Shown here: piece after piece, positions 35,291-46,095 of the stretch | How the letters are laid out: each line of letters starts with the position of its first letter | Numbering within the stretch: position 1 is the first letter of the stretch | Assembly: GCF_907164915.1 (NCBI RefSeq) | Contig: NC_061862.1 | Span: 79,635,718 to 79,699,717, forward strand | Direction: 5' to 3' | Length of the DNA stretch: 64,000 bases | Source: Impatiens glandulifera | Taxonomy: Eukaryota > Streptophyta > Magnoliopsida > Ericales > Balsaminaceae | The notes under the pieces: generated by a model | Told to the model about the DNA's origin: nothing | Database searches by the model: none | What the model saw: only the letters and a program-made list of their open reading frames with translations | Translations under genes and position numbers: made by a program

Positions 35291-35517
35291 AGGGTGTTTT
35301 GAGTTCCCTCGGAATTTTTTTAATTAAAACCTCACCGAGAGCATAAATCAAAAGTTTTCGGAAATAACAGTTATCAGCGAGAACTATGTAAAACCCTCAG
35401 TGAGTTATTTATATTTCAGCGAGAGCAAATTAATGCTCTCGATGCTTTTTTTTAATTCCGAGAGCTTTTGATGGCTCTCGGTTAATTTCCTTGGTGATTA
35501 TGACATTTCTACTAATG
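35291..35517. repeat. CACTA right subterminal and terminal repeats
   Basis: Short words CCGAGAGC, GCTCTCGG and CAGCGAGA in both orientations, then the terminus ...ATTTCTACTAATG, inverted relative to the left CACTAGTA end. Confidence 0.8.
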
Positions 35518-36193
35518 GGAAAGATGCTCTCAAAAGTTCCTTTTAATATGTAAGGACAATGAAAAAATGTATTTGGGACAAAAAAACATAATCAATTCAA
35601 CAAATTCATCTCAGCTAAATCTAGTTGGTCATATCAAAGTTTTATTGAGGAACATTTGAGAAGACTGTTATAATGAGTTTGAGAAAAGTCAATTCATCCT
35701 AAAACAAGGTGCATTGACCACGGGTTCATTCGTTGTATCAACCACCCAAAACAAGTTGACATTTTTTTGGATGCGATACTTATGGTCAAATGGTGAACCA
35801 ACAAAACGACACGATATTTTTCAACGCCTACACTTCCTACTCTGCCAACCTCATTGACGTTCAAGATAGAAAGTGTGACGGTTTAAGTTATTACACTGTC
35901 TTTGAATAATAAATTTTTTAGTTATTACAATCATTTTAAAGTTTTCGGCTTTAATCCTAACAGTTATGCTTTTATTGCGGATACAAACCTCTACAATTTC
36001 TTTAGTAAGCATCTCAAGGAAAATGTCGTATGAGGAGGACCAATTGGTCGTGCTCGAATGGGCTATAAGTAATAAAATGTCCGATGACACGACCAAAGAT
36101 GCTCAAACATTTGCTTGCAATTGTCAAAACATTGAATGGTTGGACTTTCAAAATGGAGAAGGTTATAAATGCAAATGTCTTGACGGATACTAG
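35518..36193 (+). pseudogene. WAK extracellular domain, rest of exon 1 (locus 3)
   Basis: Continues the exon cut by CACTA. Recognisable pieces parallel to locus 2: ATGTAAGGACAATGAAAAA (the KDNEK region), ATTTGAGAAGACTGTTATAA (the EDCYNE region), GATACTTATGGTCAAATGG (DTYGQM), TCATTTTAAAGTTTTCGGCT with the SYAFIADTNLYNFFSKHLKE stretch, and the EGF part (CNCQNIEWLDFQNGEGYKC) in an open frame of 75 codons (35,966-36,193). Several frameshifts and stops precede it; one EGF cysteine has become tryptophan. Confidence 0.82.
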
Positions 36194-36770
36194 AGTTGGT
36201 CAATGGGTACGATATTATCTCACTCGGGTTGTGAGTTGGACACGACACAAGTTCGAAACTATATAATCACAAAATGATTATAAATTAACACGTTAATGAC
36301 ACAATCACGAGTGGGCACGACACAAACACAAAACGAGTACGAGTCTACAAACGAATTTGAATTGAAATAAGCATAACTTGTCACATGACATATCAACTCT
36401 AAATTTATTTATTTTCTACTCATATTTCCTATTTCAATTAAAATAAATAAAAAATTAACTTATATAATATAAATAAAATATATTATATAAATATTTAAAG
36501 AATAGATTATATGAATAAAAATAAGTCATAATTTTTCTATCTTTTATTTAACATGACTTTACTTTAAAAAATTATAAAATAATAATAAACAAAAATATCT
36601 CTTAATAATTATAATGCGGTATTTATCTAAAATTTTAAAAATTATAAAATTTCATATTTAACTAGTTTAATGAATGACACAAAAGTTTAAACACAAGTTA
36701 ACACAGAACAAATAAACATGTTGACCCGAGTTATGACGACACGAATGAGCTCGTGTATCAAGATATTTTG
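36194..36770. repeat. ACACGA-rich repeat joined to a displaced WAK-upstream spacer fragment
   Basis: The repeat (36,194-36,400) is followed by the AT-rich part of the kinase-array unit without its kinase. From ~36,550 comes a piece that elsewhere lies upstream of WAK genes (compare 12,890-13,080 and 27,420-27,590), ending in inverted ACACGA words near 36,735-36,760. Breakpoints within 600 bp show at least two joining events. Confidence 0.65.
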
Positions 36771-36859
36771 AGCGAGTTAAGACACAATATAACATGGAAA
36801 AGAATGTATTTCGTCACTGCACGACGTGATTGGAAGTTTAACATGAATTGTCTAAGTCG

Positions 36860-37075
36860 ATACAACTGTTTAAGCACAATGTTCAACTCTAACCGATACA
36901 ATGAGAACCCATGTCATGGTTATGGTTGTAAAGGTAATAACAAATTAATTGTACCCACAAAACTTTGACTAATTTAATTTTAGATGATTCTCACTATAAT
37001 TTTCTTGTTATTGTCCAAAAAGGTGGGACTCATTGTTCAAAGACTTTAACACATGTGGCTATAATTGTTCTCGGT
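36860..37075 (+). pseudogene. WAK EGF exon end and transmembrane exon (locus 3)
   Basis: An exon end reading RYNENPCHGYGCKG with a donor (AAAG|GTAATAAC, near 36,930), an intron of ~60 bp, and a transmembrane exon piece ending GGCTATAATTGTTCTCG with donor GTAAGTTA (37,076). It matches the sequences at 58,620-58,870 (reverse) and 55,650-55,766. Confidence 0.7.
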
Positions 37076-37103
37076 AAGTTATAATTAACATTTGAAAATA
37101 ATG

Positions 37104-37590
37104 TGTTACGATCCACGAATAAGAAAGTGCACCATCCACGGTCCTATAGAACACTTGCGTTAGAGACTCGGTCGGGAACTCTGTTTTCATAGCATAATAA
37201 TATTTTAATTCTGTTTTTCTATTCCCACAAAACTGATTGTTGACTAAGTCCCTAAAAGTTGTTGTAATAGAATTGTAACCGACTACTATTGGGTAATTCA
37301 GCCGCTATAAATGCTGATGCCCACCCCACTTTTTGGGTTATGAATTGAAGCTTGTGAAAGTTGTTACTCTAAGTTATTCTCTCGGTCTTGAACCTCTATC
37401 TTGGACTATTAGGAGTATTCTAGTAGTATTTTCTTCTCACCTCGGTTTCTTCTCTATTTAACCTCGAATTCTCTTCTCATAGTATATCTGTTGCGCTTGA
37501 GTATTGAATTCTATGCTCGGTTTCAACATCAAGAACCCGATTCTTGCTATCAAGAACTCGGAAAGCTAAGTTATAGTTTCAAGCTTAACA
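37104..37590 (+). repeat. Gypsy 5' LTR
   Basis: 487 bp, TGTTACGATCC...CTTAACA. A CTATAAATG box at ~37,304 fits a TATA element for the retrotransposon promoter. Compared by eye with the 3' LTR, about 30 differences and one indel, so roughly 94% identity. Confidence 0.92.
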
Positions 37591-37593
37591 TAT

Positions 37594-37609
37594 TGGTATC
37601 AGAGTTGGG
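37594..37609 (+). other. Gypsy primer-binding site (tRNA-iMet type)
   Basis: TGGTATCAGAGTTGGG, 2-3 bases after the LTR, the plant initiator-methionine primer type (TGGTATCAGAGC) with one substitution at its end. Confidence 0.88.
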
Positions 37610-37647
37610 TGATTCTCCAAATGCTAGAAACCTGTCAGTAGACAGAA

Positions 37648-39127
37648 ATGGAGGCGCTAAAGTTCTTAATCGAAGGATTGTCCCAACAATCAGCAGCTAC
37701 GCAGGCCATTTTACACCAACACATGACTGAATCGGCTGCTATGAATGTTGCCCTTAAACAGCAGATGGCCGAACTAAGCAATAACATGGACGGAAGATTC
37801 AATATTACTGAAGAAAGACTTGCAGCAATTGAAAGAGGTGCGTCGGGTAAGGGCCAAGATCTCCCCGCCGACCCTATGATGATGATGAGCCTTCTTGCCA
37901 CGGTCCTCCATATCGTCCCCATCACCCTAGCCAGAACTGCGACCAACACTATGTTCCTCCCACTCGGCTAACCAAGGTCGACTTTCCTCGGTTTGATGGA
38001 CTCGATGTCGAGGGCTGGCTGATATCCGCCGAGCAATTCTTCAGGGTGGACAAGACAAAGGATGCCACTAAATTAGAAATCGCCCCCATTCACTTTTCTG
38101 GCGAAGCAAGAATTTGGTACGGGTCATACGTTCAGAACCGCAACCATAGGGAAGCATTGTCATGGTATGTGTTCAAGAGAGACCTCTTGGCGCAATTTGG
38201 GCCCTCTATACACGACACTCCAATGAGGCAGCTGATTAATTTAAACAGGTTGGTTTGGTTCAAGAATATAATCTGCGGTACATGTCAATCTCTCAAAAAT
38301 TATATCATATGCCAAGGGACTACGTAATAGATTGCTACCTGTCCGATCTGAGGGAGGAGATTGTAAACTACATCATGTTGTGATTCCCGAATTCTCTAAA
38401 CGAAGCCATGGCCATGGCTAACGTCCAAGAAGCAACGTATCGGTCCTTAATGAGCAGTGGGAACTTGTACAGCACTGAGCCACCACTACTGCCCAATCCG
38501 AGCAACGTCAAACCAAGTTGGCAAAGCACAAACAGAACCCCATACATCAAGCCGAGCTCATCATATGGGTCCTCTTCGAGTGCGAACTAGGGCCATATTA
38601 AGCAATTAGACCTAGTCTCAATGGATGAAAAGAGAAAGAAGGGCCTATGCTACACTTGCGATGAAAAATGGCAACCAAACCACAAGTGTAAATCAAAGTT
38701 ATTCATGGTCTCGGCCAATGATCAAGAAGGCGCCCCAAGTCTCCAAGAACCTACTCCGGAGGTAGACTTTGATGATTTTCCTTTGCAGTTTGATGCAGCG
38801 GAAGAACTAGACATATCTTTACATGCATTGACGGGTTCTAAAACCTTTCAAACGCTCCAAATTCTTGATAAAGTTGGGAACCTACCGTTTGTGATCCTAA
38901 TTGATACAGGCAGCACTCATAACTTCATTAATAGCAGGATAATGAAGAACATTAGCCATGACATACTTCCCACCCAAGTGCTATCGGTCCGAGTGGTAGA
39001 CGGCTCTAACATTCTATGCTCTAGCTTTTGCCAATATCTGAAATTGTCTATGGAAGGTAAGTTTTATCAAACAAACATGAAGGTATTGACCATGACAGGG
39101 TACGATATTGTGCTGAGAATCGAATGA
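37648..39127 (+). pseudogene. Gypsy gag and protease
   Basis: The capsid precursor and aspartic protease. ATG at 37,648 (MEALKFLIEGLSQQS) opens a coiled-coil-like N-terminus. After a shift near 37,950 comes the retrotransposon gag domain (FPRFDGLDVEGWLISAEQFF, FSGEARIWYGSY); a second shift near 38,250 precedes MAMANVQEATY. The zinc-knuckle remnant CYTCDEKWQPNHKC and the protease site LIDTGSTHNFI follow in an open stretch at 38,621-39,127. At least two frameshifts and stops at 38,588 and 39,125 break the frame. Confidence 0.9.
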
Positions 39128-39205
39128 CTAATTACTCTATGCCCTTCAAAATAGGACTTCGAAAAATTAACCCTCTCTTTTGAAAAAGAAGGGATAACCA
39201 CGGTC

Positions 39206-40720
39206 TTGCAAGGCATACCCCATACACAAATCAACTTAATGAAGGGTGATCACCTAGAGAAGTTATTAAAGAAAGGCAATGTTGCTTCCATGATCCAAAT
39301 AAGAAGTGAAAACGAAGCACAATTTTTTTCACTCTCTACAAGGGCGCCAGATGATATTCCTGAAGACTTTCAGCAAATGCTAGATGACTTCAGCCCAATA
39401 TTCCAGCAGCCTGAGGACTTACCACCCACCAAGGAACATGATCACCATATCCCATTAAAGGAAGGCACGGAAGTTGTATGCCAGCGTCCTTACCGATATC
39501 CTGCCCTACAGAAGACAAAAATTGAACATTTGGTCAACGATATGCTGGACAGGGGAGTCATAAGGAGAAGCCACAGCTCTTTTGCCGCCCTTGTGGTGTT
39601 GGTCCGAAAGAAAGACTTATCCTGGAGAATGTGTATTGATTATAGGCGGCTGAACTCAGCAACCATTAAGGATAAATTTCTTATTCCGGTCATTGAATAA
39701 TTAATGGAAGAATTGCATGGGTCCAGGTTCTTTTCTAAGCTCGATTTGCTCTCAGAGTTCCACCAGATAAGGATGCACTCAGGTGACTGCCACAAAAGAA
39801 CATTTCGGACTCACGAAGGCCTGTATGAGTTTTTGGTGATGCCCTTCGGTCTAACCAATGCACCATCCTCCTTTCAAAGTCTAATGAACGCGACCCTGAA
39901 ACCAATCCTAAGGAAGTTCGTGCTAGTATTTTTTTGATGACATCCTAGTATACAGCCCGAGCTGGAAGGAACATATCCAGCACCTACATAATGTACTTTC
40001 AATATTGCAACATAACAAGTTATTCCTTAACAGGGGAAAATGTAATTTTGGGTGCAAGCAAATTTCCTATCTTGGCCATATCCTTGACGAGAATGGTGTA
40101 GCCATGGATCTAGCAAAGTTAGAAGCAATGAGCACATGGCCAGTTCCAGAATCTCCTAAGCAATTAAAAGGGTTCCTTGGTCTGACCAGATACTATAGAA
40201 GATTTAAAAAAGGCTACGGCTCCATAGCACGACCCCCACAACCCTGTTGAAAAATGGTCGGTTTGAATGGAATAAAGAAGTTGAAGATGCATTCCTATTG
40301 TTGAAGAAGCGTATGCTTTCCCCTCCGGTCCTACCGCTTCCAAATTTCAATATTCCCTTTGTAGTAGAGACCGGTGCAAGCGGAGTTGGTATAGGGGCAG
40401 TATTAATGCAAGAAGGTCGACCCATTTCATTCATAAGCAAGGCGATTGAACTAGAGAAGTTACCATCATCCATGTATGAAAAAGAACTGATGGCCTTGAC
40501 CTTTGCGATGGAAAAGTGGAGATCTTACCTTAGATACAAGAAATTTATTGTGAAGACGGATCGTGAAGCTCTTAAATACCTGCTAGAACAAAGAGTTCAA
40601 ACCCCGGAACAAGAAAAATGACTCTACAAATTGGTGGGATACGATTTTGTTGTTCAATATAAAAGGGGAAAAGAAAACTTGGTGGTCGATACTTTATCCA
40701 GGCGGGTAGCAGGTGTCCAA
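39206..40720 (+). pseudogene. Gypsy reverse transcriptase and RNase H
   Basis: Reverse transcriptase: [52 protein letters not shown] and the FFDD active site. RNase H: VVETGASGVGIGAVLMQEGR, YEKELMALTFAMEKWR, FIVKTDREALKYLLEQ. Breaks: a stop near 39,698 in the linker before the palm, one extra T in the T run at 39,931-39,937 directly ahead of the FFDD motif, a frame change near 40,235, and TGG changed to TGA at 40,619. These are few and simple, in line with the moderate LTR divergence. Confidence 0.93.
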
Positions 40721-42242
40721 TGTGCAGGAATTTTGATCTATCACACTACTGTCCAAAAACAAATTCAGGAAAGCTATGAAGAAGATCCCAACTTAGCCAA
40801 AATCATTCGTGAAATTCTTGCTAATGCTGATTCTCACCCTGAATGCTCATATGACCAAGGGATGTTAAGAAAAAGGGACTGGCTGGTGGTGGGAAAGAAT
40901 AACGATCTCAGAAATACCTTAATTGCATCCATGCACTTGGGAACAAAAGGGGGACATCTGGGGACTCTGGTCACCTAGAAGAAAATGCAGCTTGTTTACT
41001 CTTGGCCAGGGATGCTTAAAGATATTAGAGAATTTGTCCGAACCTATGAAGTTTGGCAAAAAAAATAAACCTGATAACTCAGCATATAGAGGTCTACTTC
41101 AGCCCTTAGCAATTCCCAATCGATTTTGGGAATCGGTCTCCATGGATTTCATTGAAAGCTTTCCTAAGTCAAAAGGTAAAAGTGTTATATTTATGGTAGT
41201 TGACAGACTATCGAAAATGGCCCACTTTTTGAGTCTGCAACACCCTTTTTCTGCCCGGACAGTAGCTGAATTATTTATGGACAACGTTTCTAAGCTCCAT
41301 GGAATGCCAATAACCATCATCAGTGATCGGGACAAAGTTTTCTTAAGCACCTTCTGGCGGGAATTCTTAAGTATACAAGTAGTAAAACAAGCTTTATCCT
41401 CAGCCTATCACCCCCAGACGGATGGCCAGACCGAGATAGTCAACAAATGCTTGGTCACTTATCTACGCTGCATGGCTGGCCAAACTTCGAAAGATTGGGT
41501 ACACTGGTTTCCCTTGGCTGAATGTTGGTATAATACTAATTTCTATACAGCAATACAAACAACACCTTTCGAAGCAATATATGGATACCCCCCTCCGGTC
41601 CACACACTGTATGTAGTAGGAGACTCGAGAGTGAAAGAAGTGGATGTATCACTAACAGTCAGGGAAGCCTCACTCCAACTCATAAAATTCTATTTGAAAA
41701 GAGCCCAGAATCGTATGAAGCAGCAACAGGACAAGAAGAGAAAAGATGTCACATTGCAAGTGGGTAGTTGGGCATTGGTGAAGTTACAGCCATATAGACA
41801 ACGCTCAGTCCAGAAGTTATTCCACAAGCTCTCACCAAAGTATTTTGGGCCATTTGAAGTGTTGGAAAGGATTGGGGAAGTTGCTTACAAGCTGGAACTT
41901 GGGACCGATACCAGGATACACAATGTCTTCCATGTCTCACAATTAAAATCATTCCAAGGAACCCCTGCTGCTATTGAAAATATTCCCCAACTTAGCACAC
42001 AACAAAACAGAACCGACAAAATTGTGGGTGAACAAGATATCATGGTGCATAGGAAAATGAAAAAACAGCTGTTGATCAATTGGGATGAGGCCCAAACAGA
42101 AGACCAAACTTGGGAAGATGCGGAAGTAATAAGCATTCAATGCCCGGAGATGCTAGCAGCAAGGAGGCAAACAAGACAACATTCTCTTTGTCGGGGTCGA
42201 CGAACTTCTGATGGGGGAGATGATGTTACGATCCACGAATAA
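40720..42242 (+). pseudogene. Gypsy integrase with chromodomain-like C-terminus
   Basis: The N-terminal zinc finger region is frame-broken (40,930-41,080). The core is open from ~41,090: VSMDFIESFPKSKGKSVIF, ITIISDRDKVFLSTFWREF and SAYHPQTDGQTEIVN supply D, D and E. The GPF/Y-like KYFGPFEVLERIGEVAYKL follows, then a chromodomain-like end (VHRKMKKQLLINWDEAQTED, QTWEDAEVI). The last open stretch (439 codons from 40,923) is the largest in the window. Confidence 0.92.
42208..42223 (+). other. Gypsy polypurine tract
   Basis: Purine-rich TGATGGGGGAGATGA immediately before the 3' LTR start (TGTTACG at 42,224). Confidence 0.8.
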
Positions 42243-42711
42243 GAAAGTGCACCCTCCATGGTTCTATGGAACACTTGGGCTAGAGACTCAGTCGGGAACT
42301 CTGTTTTTATAGCATAATAATATTTTAATTCTGTTTTTCTATTTTCACAAAACTGATTGTTGACTAAGTCCCTAAAAGTTGTTGTAACAGAATTGTAACC
42401 AACTACTATTGGGTAATTCAGTCGCTATAAATGTTGATGCCCACCCCACTTTTTGGGTTATGAATTGAAGCTTGTGAAAGTTGTTACTCTAAGTTATTCT
42501 CTCAGTCTTGAATCTCTATCTTGGACTACTAGGAGTATTCTAGTAGTATTATCTTCTCACCTTGGTTTCTTCTCTCTTTAACCACAAATTCTCTTCTCAC
42601 ATTATATCAGTTGCGCTTGAGTATTGAATTCTATGCTCAGTTCCAACTATCAAGAACCCGATTCTTGCTATCAAGAACTCGGAAAGCTAAGTTATAGTTT
42701 TAAGCTTAACA
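42224..42711 (+). repeat. Gypsy 3' LTR
   Basis: 488 bp, same ends as the 5' LTR. It is followed by CAATG of the target-site duplication and then WAK intron sequence. Confidence 0.92.
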
Positions 42712-43450
42712 CAATGTTTATTTTAAATTAAACTTAATTAGACATATTTGAGTGGCATATATGTATTGAAATTGACATAGCATCATTTTTTCATGGTATT
42801 GATTTTGGTGCATCATTTGGTAAAAAAAGAAATCTAATGAAATTGAGAGAAATTTTCTTTTAACAAAATGACGGCTTAATGTTGCGAAATCAACTTTCAT
42901 CGAGACAGGGTCATCTACTAGAGAAACCGCAAAGATATTTATTGTCCATGAATTAGAGGAAGGAACCAACTGATACATCGAAGCTAACATTCTAGGAGAG
43001 GGCAATTTTGGCACGGTTTATAATTGTGTTATTCCTAAAATTATCGTCGCTGTCAAAGTGTCAAAAAATATGCAAATTGGCCACTTTGAACAATTCATGT
43101 CCAGCGAGAAAAAGGGTCCAATCGAAGAATTCATAAATAAGGTGATTATTTTATCACAAATGCATCACTAAAACACATAGTAAAATTATCGGGATGTTGT
43201 TTGGACACCGAAGTGCCCTTATTAGTTTATGAGTACATCTCAAACAGAAGCCCTACATGATTTCGTACCTTCTAAAAACGATAAGACCAACTCTCAACTC
43301 ATGTCTTGGAAAAATCGTTTGAGAATAGCATTAGAAACCGCAAATGCTATATCATATTTACATTCGTCCGCTTCCATTCTCATCATTCATAAAGATTTAA
43401 AGTCTACAAACATCCTCTTAGATGAAAATTATGTCGTGGAGTATATATGA
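42712..43450 (+). pseudogene. WAK kinase exon, N-lobe to catalytic loop (locus 3)
   Basis: Resumes after the gypsy element. Juxtamembrane KIFIVHELEEGTN, glycine loop GEGNFGTVY, VAIK-type lysine (IVAVKVSKNMQ), QVEEF-type alpha-C region ([13 protein letters not shown]), hinge LLVYEY, then MSWKNRLRIALETANAISYL and the catalytic loop HKDLKSTNILLDE, where the HRD arginine is lysine. Stops and shifts lie near 42,865, 42,973, 43,170 and 43,255. The frame ends at ENYVVEYI, just before DFG; an activation-loop fragment follows. It is the second most complete kinase of the window. Confidence 0.85.
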
Positions 43451-43538
43451 TTTTGGTGCATCGAGATTGATATTCATTGATAAATGGAATTATCGACAAT
43501 GGTACAAGGCACTCTCGGATAACTAGACCTCGAGTACT
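43441..43538 (+). pseudogene. WAK activation-loop fragment (locus 3)
   Basis: Continues the previous exon in another frame: GATTTTGGTGCATCGAGATT (DFGASR) to CTCGAGTACT. The C-lobe beyond this point is missing and an ACACGA repeat follows, the same ending as at locus 1. Confidence 0.75.
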
Positions 43539-43775
43539 GTAGTTGGACAATGAGTTAAGTCAACACAATCCAACAAGATATTGATACGTAATAACACAGT
43601 ACGATAATATTTCACTCAAGTTATGGGTTGGACACGACACAAGCACGACACAATTAGAAATTAACACGATCATGACACAATCACGAGTCGACACGACACG
43701 AACACAACACGAGCACAAATTTGCAAACAAATCTGAATTATAATGAGCACAACTAGTCACATGACATGTCAACTC
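43539..43775 (+). repeat. ACACGA-rich dispersed repeat
   Basis: Standard copy; marks the end of locus 3, as 4,320 marks the end of locus 1 and 22,274 the end of locus 2. Confidence 0.8.
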
Positions 43776-44995
43776 TAAATCTATTTATTTTGCACACATT
43801 CCTTCTTTTTCAAACTTTCATATTTATATTATTATTTTCAAACTACACAGATTCTTAGATAATAAATTATTTAATTTTATAAATAATATATATAATTAAA
43901 ATTAAACAACTAAATTAAACAATTAAAATAAAATAAATTATATAAATCATAAAATATTAACTTCACATATTCAAAATATTGTGAATAGTATTACTTTTAA
44001 AATTAAAAGAAACATGTGAATTTATGTCACTATTAAAAATGTCTATTTTTTTAAATTATGTAAAAGATTAATCACCAACTTCATACATAATTGATGAAGA
44101 TGATGCTAGAGAGAAACAACAATACATAGTGATGAAGACGATGCTAGAGAGAAATAACAATAGATAGAGTAGATGTTAACAGAGGTTTGAAAGATATAAA
44201 TGTTGGAAAGGATAAGCCTTGACCAAGAACTTGCCATCATCCTGTACACCCACGTCTGCAACCAGCCATCGTTTTCCGTATTCGACACCTTCTTCTTCGA
44301 CTTATCTCTCTAAATTAATTTGTTGCTTCCCACTAAAAGCAATCCATCTTCCCAATTATCACCCAACTAGGGTTTATACATTATATCAATGTATATTAGG
44401 ATCTGAAATATGGAATAAAATATTCGGAAGACTGCTCTTTCCAGATTCAATGAACCTGGACGATTTCCTGGCATATCACCCTTAGGTCAGCTGAGTTTAT
44501 CAGGTTTACAGCTGAGAGGCGAAGAAAAATACACACATTGACAACGAAATATGGGATTATTAAAAGAACAAGGTTTCAACTATATTACTTTATTTGCATT
44601 TATGTTTATTAACTACTACCATCTTTAATTGCTGTTTTTCAATTCCACGAAAGAGTCTTAGCTTTGATCATTTTTGTATTGGTTCTGTTGTAAAACAAAG
44701 ATTCATCATGTTTGACCGAACCACGTTCATGCCAGATAGTTATTTGAAAGAGATCACTGTATGTAGATACAACCAAATTAGTTGGATTAGGAGAGGATTA
44801 AGAACATTAAACTAAGTAAGTAGTGCAGTGATCATATCAAACTCCAGTTATTGTGCTGAATCTTCAACTTGCATTTGATTAATACTCTTATTTAGTAGCA
44901 ATCATGGGTTATTCACTCGAGGAAGATTTATCTTTTTTTGTGATTATGAAATAATAACTTGGTTAAGTAGTTTTAATCCAGTAATTCACATTACT
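43776..44995. repeat. Spacer C, uninterrupted reference copy
   Basis: Matches 4,546-5,012 and 8,178-8,965 as one continuous stretch, so it shows the pre-insertion state of the composite copia site (44,207-44,244). Homology stops near CCAGTAATTCACA (44,992). A 73-codon open stretch (44,594-44,815) is shared with 8,564-8,785; no domain was recognised. Confidence 0.8.
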
Positions 44996-46095
44996 TTCTT
45001 GCTTTGCAAGAAAGAAAAACATTCATTAGGAATTCACATTTGTCTCATTTGAGAAGATTAGGATTTTACATGAAAAAGGGAAGAAGGATGTTTTTTTATG
45101 ACCCGGGTTTATTACCGAGGTGGCTAACATTACCCCAGAGTCATGCATCTCCTTAAAATCAGAACCGTTCTTAGTGGGAATTGAGGGAAGAATGATGTTT
45201 GTCATGTCTTTCTCATATTGTTTTTTCTTGCCCCATGGATTTTTCTTGCTTATTTGAATGCTTGAGTACGTATTTGGCTGAGTATAAATATGAAAACTTA
45301 ACTCATACCAAAGATGTCATGACTTGTAGTGTTATGGTCTGATTTTTCCACATGGTTAATGCAACTTTCGCGTTGGCTTTGCATCAATGAAAACATTCTC
45401 ACTTCTTTTTAAATATGGAAATTTATCTTTTGAAACTAATCCGCCTTTCATTTTGTAGAGAACAGATTTTAAAAACTGAAAGGGTTTTTTACTATCAATG
45501 AGTATTTTGTTCCTCAACTATATAGAAAATGTATAAACAGGTAAGTCTTTCAGTTAACATCATATTGAAGGTCTAATCTGATATGATGTAAGTGATATCA
45601 AAGGCTAATTATTGCATGTAGGATTGTTTCATTTTCATACCTAATATATTAAAGGTGTCGGTCGATGTCATGTGTTGTTTACACAATTGTACCTCTCAGA
45701 TTCTGCAAAGGGCGTAGAAGATGCAAGCAAAGTCAACATTGCAGCTGGAAGTTAATTTTTATTGATCTAAATAACTTATAGGAACCCTAATATATATATA
45801 TATAGTTTAATTCTTGGATAAGGTATGAAATAGAATTTAGAACAGGATGGAGGCTTGATTCTTTTTTTTTTTGCACATTTGTTTATTCAAGTTGACTTTT
45901 TGGATTTCTATATAAGCTTGCCTTCAGATTTCTGTATCTTTAAGCATTTTTCTAAAGTTTCTTTTCCATTTACTGGTATTTGTTCAGCTAACTTTATTTC
46001 ATTACTCATTAACTGACAAAACTATGCATTCATTTGTTTTATTCTCTTGTTTTTGATAGGGGTGGTAAAGGTGGCCATTCTTGTTTACTTCGAAG
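44996..46095 (+). promoter_or_regulatory. Upstream region of the sulfate transporter
   Basis: No reading frame supported. A polypyrimidine stretch ending CTTGTTTTTGATAG (46,046-46,059) looks like an intron acceptor, so a 5'-leader intron is possible. The sequence just before the start (TTACTTCGAAGATGG) gives a good start context. I could not assign a TATA box with confidence; a short (TA)n run is at 45,791-45,803. Sulfur-response elements would need a dedicated search. Confidence 0.4.

Larger units (their letters stand above)
27987..35517 (-). mobile_element. CACTA (En/Spm) DNA transposon, 7.5 kb, inserted in WAK exon 1
   Basis: Left terminus CACTAGTAAAAAAATGG. Right terminus, read inward, CATTAGTAGAAATG, one base off the CACTA consensus. 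Both ends carry subterminal blocks with many short GCTCTCGG/CCGAGAGC words in both orientations. Inside, both on the - strand, lie a TNP2-type transposase gene and a second gene of TNPA (Transposase_24-like) type, the standard two-gene CACTA layout. The uninterrupted counterpart is at 13,490-13,520. The flanking bases (ATA and GGA) do not form a 3-bp duplication, so one border has changed since insertion. Confidence 0.9.
37104..42711 (+). mobile_element. Ty3/gypsy chromovirus-type LTR retrotransposon, 5.6 kb, nearly complete
   Basis: Two LTRs, tRNA-iMet primer site, gag, protease, reverse transcriptase, RNase H, integrase, a chromodomain-like C-terminus and a polypurine tract, in gypsy order. 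Flanked by CAATG on the right (42,712-42,716) and TAATG on the left (37,099-37,103), a 5-bp duplication with one mutation. The related WAK copy at 55,787-55,800 shows the same place without an insertion (AAAACAATGTTT). Small size, short LTRs and the chromodomain suggest a Reina-like clade, by inference. Confidence 0.94.

Noticed and set aside
41749..42136. Open frames on the - strand within the gypsy integrase
   Set aside because: Antisense to a clearly homologous integrase C-terminus; no domain.
13388..43538. Helitron-mediated capture and reshuffling of WAK exons
   Set aside because: No conserved 5' TC end, 3' CTRR hairpin or Rep/helicase was seen; the junctions show microhomology and tandem duplication instead.
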